From NCBI GenBank assembly GCA_005879535.1, contig VBKI01000058.1, forward strand, positions 78,000 to 141,999: a stretch of 64,000 bases of DNA, given 5' to 3'. A program made the position numbers and the translations under genes. The DNA comes from Deltaproteobacteria bacterium (GTDB taxonomy: Bacteria; Myxococcota; Myxococcia; Myxococcales; 40CM-4-68-19). The notes beneath the pieces were generated by a model. That model searched no databases, was not told the DNA's origin, and worked only from the letters and a program-made list of their open reading frames with translations. Below, one piece after another: positions 60,499 through 64,000 of the stretch; positions within the stretch are counted from its first letter, which is position 1; every line of letters begins with the position of its first letter.

Positions 60499-61290
60499 AT
60501 GGCTCGCCAGCCCATCTTTCGCGCGCGCGTTCTTTCCAGGCGAGACGTCCTCGGGCTCGCCTCGGTCGCCGGCCTCTGCATCGGCGGGGCGCGGGCGGCA
60601 TCGTCCGGGAGGCGCTTGCTCGGCGGGGACCCGGCGCTCCTCTCACCGCTCGAGCGCGAGCACCTTCCCTTGCTTCGCATCCCGGCGAAAACCCGCAACG
60701 CGCACAAGGTCCCGATCGTCGTCGAGATGTCGCATCCCATGACGGCCGACCATCACGTGACGAAGGTGGAAGTGGTGAACGACAGGGAACCGGTCCCCTC
60801 GATGGGGACGTTCCGGTTCACGCCCGCCAACGGTGTCGTCTACGTCGGCTTCCAGGCCCGCATGGACGACGGGGACTCCGAGGTGACCGTCACGGCAGAG
60901 TGCAACCGCCATGGCGCGTGGGCGATCCGCCGGCGCATCACCATCGCGGAGGATCCCGAGGGCTGCTCCGCTACCGCCCCTCCGCGCGCACGCACGGCCG
61001 GAAATGACATCCACCCGCCGGAGATCCGTATCCCCGAACTGGTCGAGCGCGGCCGGATCCGCCGCGGCGAGGTCATCCACCCGCAGCTCAAGATCCGGCA
61101 CCCGAACCGCACCGGGACGTCCGAGCCGCTCCACCTCAAAGACCTCGAGGTGTGGTTCGCCGGACAGCGCGTCAGCCGGTTCGAGCTCACCCCGGCGCTG
61201 AGCGACGACCCGTTCATCAGCTTCGCGCTGCTCGCCAGCCGCGAGGGGGTTCTCGGGGTCCGCCTGGCGAACAACCGCGGCCAGCGGTGA
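60499..61290 (+). CDS. soxYZ: Fused SoxY-SoxZ sulfur carrier protein
   Basis: A 263-residue periplasmic protein that joins both subunits of the Sox carrier. A twin-arginine signal (LSRRDVLGLASVAGLCIGGA) starts the chain. Residues 60-150 are SoxY-like (VPIVVEMSHPMTADHHVTKV, EVVNDREPVPSMGTFRFTP). SoxY normally ends in a GGCGG arm; here Cys156 in AEDPEGCSATAP occupies that position and is followed by the SoxZ-like domain (PPEIRIPELVERGRIRRGEV, IHPQLKIRHPN, and WFAGQRVSRFELTPALSDDP). Fused SoxYZ-like carriers are known beside quinoprotein dehydrogenases, but none is visible here. The cysteine would be the sulfur-bearing residue. Confidence 0.88.
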   Translation: MARQPIFRARVLSRRDVLGLASVAGLCIGGARAASSGRRLLGGDPALLSPLEREHLPLLRIPAKTRNAHKVPIVVEMSHPMTADHHVTKVEVVNDREPVPSMGTFRFTPANGVVYVGFQARMDDGDSEVTVTAECNRHGAWAIRRRITIAEDPEGCSATAPPRARTAGNDIHPPEIRIPELVERGRIRRGEVIHPQLKIRHPNRTGTSEPLHLKDLEVWFAGQRVSRFELTPALSDDPFISFALLASREGVLGVRLANNRGQR

Positions 61291-61308
61291 GTGTAGGAGG
61301 TGGCGACG

Positions 61309-61833
61309 ATGCGCAATCTCGCCGTGATCCTGGGAGCACTCGGGCTGGTGTGCGGCGCTCTCGCCGACGAGCCCGGTTCGCCTGCAGGCGCTCCACCGGG
61401 CGGTGCCGATGCCCGCAAGCACCTCGCGGACTTCTTCCTGCGCACCAAGGGAATGACCCGCGTCGTCTCTGCCTCCGAGGTATCCGAGGGCATCCGGACG
61501 GGGAAGAGCAAGTATCGCGTGGTTGATGTCCGGCCCCCTGACGAATACGAAAAGGGCCACGTGCCCGGGGCGATGAACATCCCGCTCGACGTTCTCTTCC
61601 GCCCGGCGAGCCTGGAGAAGCTGCCCGCGGCCGGGGATCCGATCCTCCTCGTCTGCCCGTCCGGGCACATGGAGTCGATGGCGCTGGGCGGGCTCGCCGC
61701 GCTCGGCTACGAGCCCTACGTCCTGCGCTTCGGAATGATCGGCTGGAATGCCGAGACCAAAGTGAAAGTGGCAGGCGCGCCGGGTCAGGCGCCCGAGGTG
61801 GTCCACGGCCTCGGCGGACCGATCGAGAGGTAG
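61309..61833 (+). CDS. Exported rhodanese-like sulfurtransferase
   Basis: A 174-residue periplasmic rhodanese. AGGAGG lies eight bases before ATG 61309, which is preferred over a GTG at 61300. Residues 1-19 are a signal peptide (LAVILGALGLVCGALA). The domain shows VVDVRPPDEYEKGHVPGAMN (CH2A motif) and the active-site loop CPSGHMES with Cys116. It is the last gene of the Sox-like operon and could move sulfane sulfur to or from the SoxYZ arm. An AAGGAG-spaced ATG at 61861 just downstream opens only an antisense frame, so a further operon gene may once have begun there. Confidence 0.88.
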   Translation: MRNLAVILGALGLVCGALADEPGSPAGAPPGGADARKHLADFFLRTKGMTRVVSASEVSEGIRTGKSKYRVVDVRPPDEYEKGHVPGAMNIPLDVLFRPASLEKLPAAGDPILLVCPSGHMESMALGGLAALGYEPYVLRFGMIGWNAETKVKVAGAPGQAPEVVHGLGGPIER

Positions 61834-61881
61834 GCAAGATCGAAGAAGGAGCCGCGTGCGATGTCCCCCGATGCGCTGCAC

Positions 61882-62493
61882 TCACCCGCGGTTCACCAGC
61901 AAGGCGGCATCGCGCACCACGCGCTCCACCGAGCCGGCGTCTTCCGGGTCATAGCGCGCCCGGATTCGCCCTTGACTGTCCACGAGCACCAGATCCGTTC
62001 CTCGGGAAACGGCGTCGCGGACGGTATCGACCGGTCCGGTGAGGAAGGTCCACATCCGGGGACTGGCGCGATGCTCACGCGCGTAGGCAGCGAGCCGGGA
62101 GGGATCGTCGAACCCGGGATCGACGGTGATCGACACGAGGTGGAAGGCAGGCTCGAGGTTCCGCGTGCGGGCCTGGATCCGCGCCATCTGCCGGGTGATG
62201 ACGGGGCAGACGGTCTGACACCGCGTAAAAATGAAGCTCGCCAGCCAGACGCGCCCGATGAGGTCCTTGGAGCCGAACCGGCCGCCGTTCGCCGCAGTGA
62301 GCTCGAAAGGCGGGACGGTCCCGAGGACGGGCAGCCTGGGAGGCACCGGCGTACGGAGAGCCCAGGAGATCGGCCACGCGGCGATGAGCGCGATGAGCAC
62401 GACCCAGGTGAGCGGGCGCCCGACCGCAGCGCCTACCCATGCCTGGATGCGATCGCGAAACCCGGATCGGGCGGCGGTTGGCATTGCACCCAT
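61882..62493 (-). CDS. SCO1/SenC family protein lacking the copper-ligand histidine
   Basis: A 203-residue membrane-anchored thioredoxin-like protein of the Sco family, which delivers copper to the CuA site of cytochrome c oxidase. The membrane helix is at 29-46 (TWVVLIALIAAWPISWAL). The CXXXC pair is Cys92/Cys96 (IFTRCQTVCPVIT), followed by LVSITVDPGFDDP. In the region of the third copper ligand (usually a His before the LVLVD strand) the sequence is AVSRGTDLVLVDSQG with no histidine. It may thus act only as a thiol-disulfide reductase, or the ligand may be elsewhere. It lies opposite to and upstream of the oxidase genes. Confidence 0.88.
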   Translation of the reverse strand: MGAMPTAARSGFRDRIQAWVGAAVGRPLTWVVLIALIAAWPISWALRTPVPPRLPVLGTVPPFELTAANGGRFGSKDLIGRVWLASFIFTRCQTVCPVITRQMARIQARTRNLEPAFHLVSITVDPGFDDPSRLAAYAREHRASPRMWTFLTGPVDTVRDAVSRGTDLVLVDSQGRIRARYDPEDAGSVERVVRDAALLVNRG

Positions 62494-62555
62494 CGCTTTC
62501 GAAACCGACGATCAGATACCGGAAGCCTCGAGGGCAGGGAAGTCGGAGGTGAGGC

Positions 62556-63197
62556 TTGAGCAGCACGGTCGCCCACGAGCACGGGCACCCGACGGCGGCG
62601 TGGCCGCCGGATGCCCAATACGGCACCGCGACACCCGGGAAGATCGGGATGTGGATCTTCCTCATCTCCGATGCCTTTTCTTTTGGCGGCCTGCTCATCG
62701 CCGAAGGCATCCTCTACGCGGGCCACCGCCCGTGGCGGCAGGCCGGGGAGCCGGAGCTCGGGATCCTGTTCACCGCGGCGCTGACCTTCATCCTCGTCTG
62801 CACGAGCCTGACGAACGTCCTCGGCTGGGCGGCGGCCGCCGACCGGAAGCGCAGACAGGCAGCCATCCTGCTCGGTCTGACGGCGTTCGGCGGCGCCCTT
62901 TTCCTCGTCGGTCAGTTCCAGGAGTGGTTCGGGATCTGGGCGCCCGGGCTCCTGCGCGAGGGGCTGGTCTTCGGCCAGTCGCCTCGGGCGAGCACGTTCT
63001 ACGTCATCACCGGCTACCACGGTCTCCACGTCCTGATCGGCGTCGCCTACATCCTCGCGATCCTCGTCGGGTACCTTCGCGGCCGCGTCAATGAACGTCA
63101 GATCGAGCTTCTCGGTTTGTACTGGTGCTTCGTCGACTTCGTCTGGGTGTTCGTGTTCTCGTTCGTCTATCTCCTCCCTTCGTTGAGCGGCGCATGA
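62556..63197 (+). CDS. ctaE: Cytochrome c oxidase subunit III
   Basis: A 213-residue inner-membrane protein with five helices, the short form of haem-copper oxidase subunit III. Family marks are IGMWIFLISDAFSFGGLLIA (with the conserved glutamate two turns on), QFQEWF, and the helix pair TGYHGLHVLIGVAYILAILV / YWCFVDFVWVFVFSFVYLLP. TTG 62556 is the start: GGAGGTGAGG stands six bases upstream. The subunit IV gene overlaps its stop (ATGA). It heads the oxidase operon, which continues past the window end. Confidence 0.92.
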   Translation: MSSTVAHEHGHPTAAWPPDAQYGTATPGKIGMWIFLISDAFSFGGLLIAEGILYAGHRPWRQAGEPELGILFTAALTFILVCTSLTNVLGWAAAADRKRRQAAILLGLTAFGGALFLVGQFQEWFGIWAPGLLREGLVFGQSPRASTFYVITGYHGLHVLIGVAYILAILVGYLRGRVNERQIELLGLYWCFVDFVWVFVFSFVYLLPSLSGA

Positions 63198-63529
63198 CCG
63201 AAAAGGAGATCCTCCAGCCCGAGGTTTCCTCGGTGACCCACGTTCCGGAGGCGAGGCAGCGGACCCCGTACCTCGCCGCGTTCGGCGTGCTCGTCGCGCT
63301 CACGCTGGTGGAGATCGGTGTGGTGCGGAGCGCGGGGATCCCTCACCGGGCGGCAATCGTCGCGCTGATCGCGATTGCCTTGGCGAAGGCCGCGCTCATC
63401 GCGCTCTTCTACATGCACCTGCGCTACGAGACCCGGATCCTGAAAGTCACGGTGCTCGGCCCGCTCATTGCGCCAGCGGTCTATGGGCTGCTCTTGATGC
63501 TCGATTCCGCCGCGAGGCACATGCCATGA
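63194..63529 (+). CDS. Cytochrome c oxidase subunit IV
   Basis: A 111-residue membrane protein with three helices (YLAAFGVLVALTLVEIGVV, AIVALIAIALAKAALIALFY, VTVLGPLIAPAVYGLLLML) and the subunit IV hallmark ALFYMHLRYE at the end of the second helix. ATG 63194 overlaps the subunit III stop and its own stop overlaps the next small gene. It stabilises or assembles the oxidase. Confidence 0.9.
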   Translation: MTEKEILQPEVSSVTHVPEARQRTPYLAAFGVLVALTLVEIGVVRSAGIPHRAAIVALIAIALAKAALIALFYMHLRYETRILKVTVLGPLIAPAVYGLLLMLDSAARHMP

Positions 63530-63699
63530 CCCTCGCCCTTCTTTTCGCCATCGCAAGCGTCCCGGCCGTCGCTCTCGCCTGCCCGGCCTGCTCGCGGGAC
63601 GGGACGCCTCAGCTCGCGCTGCTGCTCGGCGCGATGATCGCCGTCCCGTACGCCGTCGTCGCGCTGGCCGTGTACGCAATCCGGGGAGGCGGGCGGTGA
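63526..63699 (+). CDS. Small membrane protein with CPAC motif in the oxidase operon
   Basis: A 57-residue protein: a signal-like helix (MTLALLFAIASVPAVALA), then CPAC, then a second helix (LALLLGAMIAVPYAVVALAV). ATG 63526 and GTGA at its end give four-base overlaps on both sides, strong evidence that it is translated. The CPAC motif at the periplasmic membrane surface suggests a copper or thiol role in oxidase assembly. No family name is known to me. Confidence 0.8.
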   Translation: MTLALLFAIASVPAVALACPACSRDGTPQLALLLGAMIAVPYAVVALAVYAIRGGGR

Positions 63700-64000
63700 C
63701 CGCGGCGCCCGTACCGGAGCACGGCTACGGACTGCCGCACGACGTGTCGGTGGACGGCTTCCGCGTCGACGAGCTCATCCATTTCACGCTTGCCGCCATC
63801 ACGGTGATCTTCGCCGTAGTCGCGGCGGCGATGATCTGGTCGTTCGTGAAACACCGGGGCGGTCCCGCGCTGTACTCGCACGGGACCCGCGGCTCCATCG
63901 CGTTGGTGGTGGGTGCCGTTGCCGTGGTCCTGTTCGGGGTGGACGGGAACCTTTTCGTCCACACGCTCGCCGACATGCACCGGTACTTCTGGAACTTCAA
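63696..64000 (+). CDS. ctaC: Cytochrome c oxidase subunit II, partial at window end
   Basis: The first 101 residues of a subunit II-like protein. GTG 63696 overlaps the preceding stop (GTGA). Two helices are visible (HFTLAAITVIFAVVAAAMIW and GSIALVVGAVAVVLFGVDGN), with a short periplasmic start and HTLADMHRYFWNF after the second helix, as in the subunit II of some caa3/aa3-type oxidases. The CuA domain should follow outside the window, so the oxidase type cannot be fixed here. Confidence 0.85.
   Translation, partial: MTAAPVPEHGYGLPHDVSVDGFRVDELIHFTLAAITVIFAVVAAAMIWSFVKHRGGPALYSHGTRGSIALVVGAVAVVLFGVDGNLFVHTLADMHRYFWNF

Noticed and set aside
58899-60740. A 613-residue minus-strand open frame over the phosphoesterase and cytochrome genes
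   Set aside because: Antisense to genes with complete catalytic and haem motifs; no motif of its own.
1-64000. Insertion sequences, integrases, attachment sites, CRISPR arrays or replication origin
   Set aside because: No transposase or integrase motifs, no regular repeat arrays and no DnaA-box cluster or AT-rich origin region were seen when reading both strands.

Overview
The window is a roughly 66-68% GC chromosomal segment carrying ordinary bacterial core genes (acs 3' end, pnp-rpsO, truA) together with many periplasmic redox proteins, lipoproteins, a zinc-ribbon Ser/Thr kinase, SPFH proteins and a DUF6496 protein. That mix suggests a free-living, aerobic Gram-negative bacterium, most likely a soil or sediment member of the Myxococcota or another former deltaproteobacterial lineage. 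The taxonomic placement is inference from gene content. No tRNA, rRNA, CRISPR array, insertion sequence or integrase was recognised.

Layout. 0-8.2 kb: acetyl-CoA synthetase end, MATE exporter, DUF2277, a broken patatin, a very large TolB-propeller amidohydrolase, a FabH-like synthase and two gene remnants. 8.2-11.6 kb: a TAXI-type TRAP transporter (binding protein, DUF1850, fused permease). 11.7-14.3 kb: rpsO-pnp, with pnp frame-broken. 14.4-18.1 kb: sensor kinase plus a YdeP/FdhF-type molybdoenzyme. 18.2-26.7 kb: amidohydrolase, a GNAT/DUF488/rhodanese overlap trio, an unknown protein plus outer-membrane barrel, the two E1 subunits of a 2-oxoacid dehydrogenase, and a four-gene lipoprotein operon containing a divergent YidD. 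26.9-30.4 kb: membrane protein, two SPFH proteins and truA in one tight operon. 30.4-40.1 kb: secreted hydrolases, two alcohol-dehydrogenase-region genes, a Tat-exported amidohydrolase and a cytochrome c/copper monooxygenase lipoprotein. 40.2-42.1 kb: a sulfite-dehydrogenase-like molybdoenzyme with two small c-type cytochromes. 42.8-50.7 kb: PAS-PAS hybrid kinase, MarR/NmrA divergon, stand-alone LigD polymerase, alcohol dehydrogenase and protein kinase. 50.7-52.5 kb: a patch of gene ghosts. 52.6-57.9 kb: desaturase, DUF427, GYD, AsmA-like and MFS genes. 58.0-64.0 kb: a cupredoxin, a Tat-exported metallophosphoesterase, a SoxA-like monohaem cytochrome, a fused SoxY-SoxZ carrier and a rhodanese, followed by Sco and an aa3/caa3-type cytochrome c oxidase operon running off the window.

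The most interesting part is that last cluster. It has the logic of periplasmic Sox thiosulfate oxidation (swinging-arm carrier, a cytochrome with a candidate cysteine ligand, a hydrolase, a sulfurtransferase, an oxidase), but no SoxX or SoxCD is visible, and a calcineurin-like phosphoesterase sits where SoxB would be expected. With the sulfite-dehydrogenase cluster 17 kb upstream it could complete oxidation of sulfane sulfur to sulfate.

A second theme is damage. At least eight loci are broken by small indels or internal deletions that leave recognisable flanks (patatin, kelch lipoprotein, TRAP permease, pnp, NmrA-like, SDR tail, FlgO/TPR-like gene, VOC protein). One frameshift lies exactly in a perfect 22-bp palindrome. 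Because pnp is among them, assembly or sequencing error has to be weighed against real gene decay.
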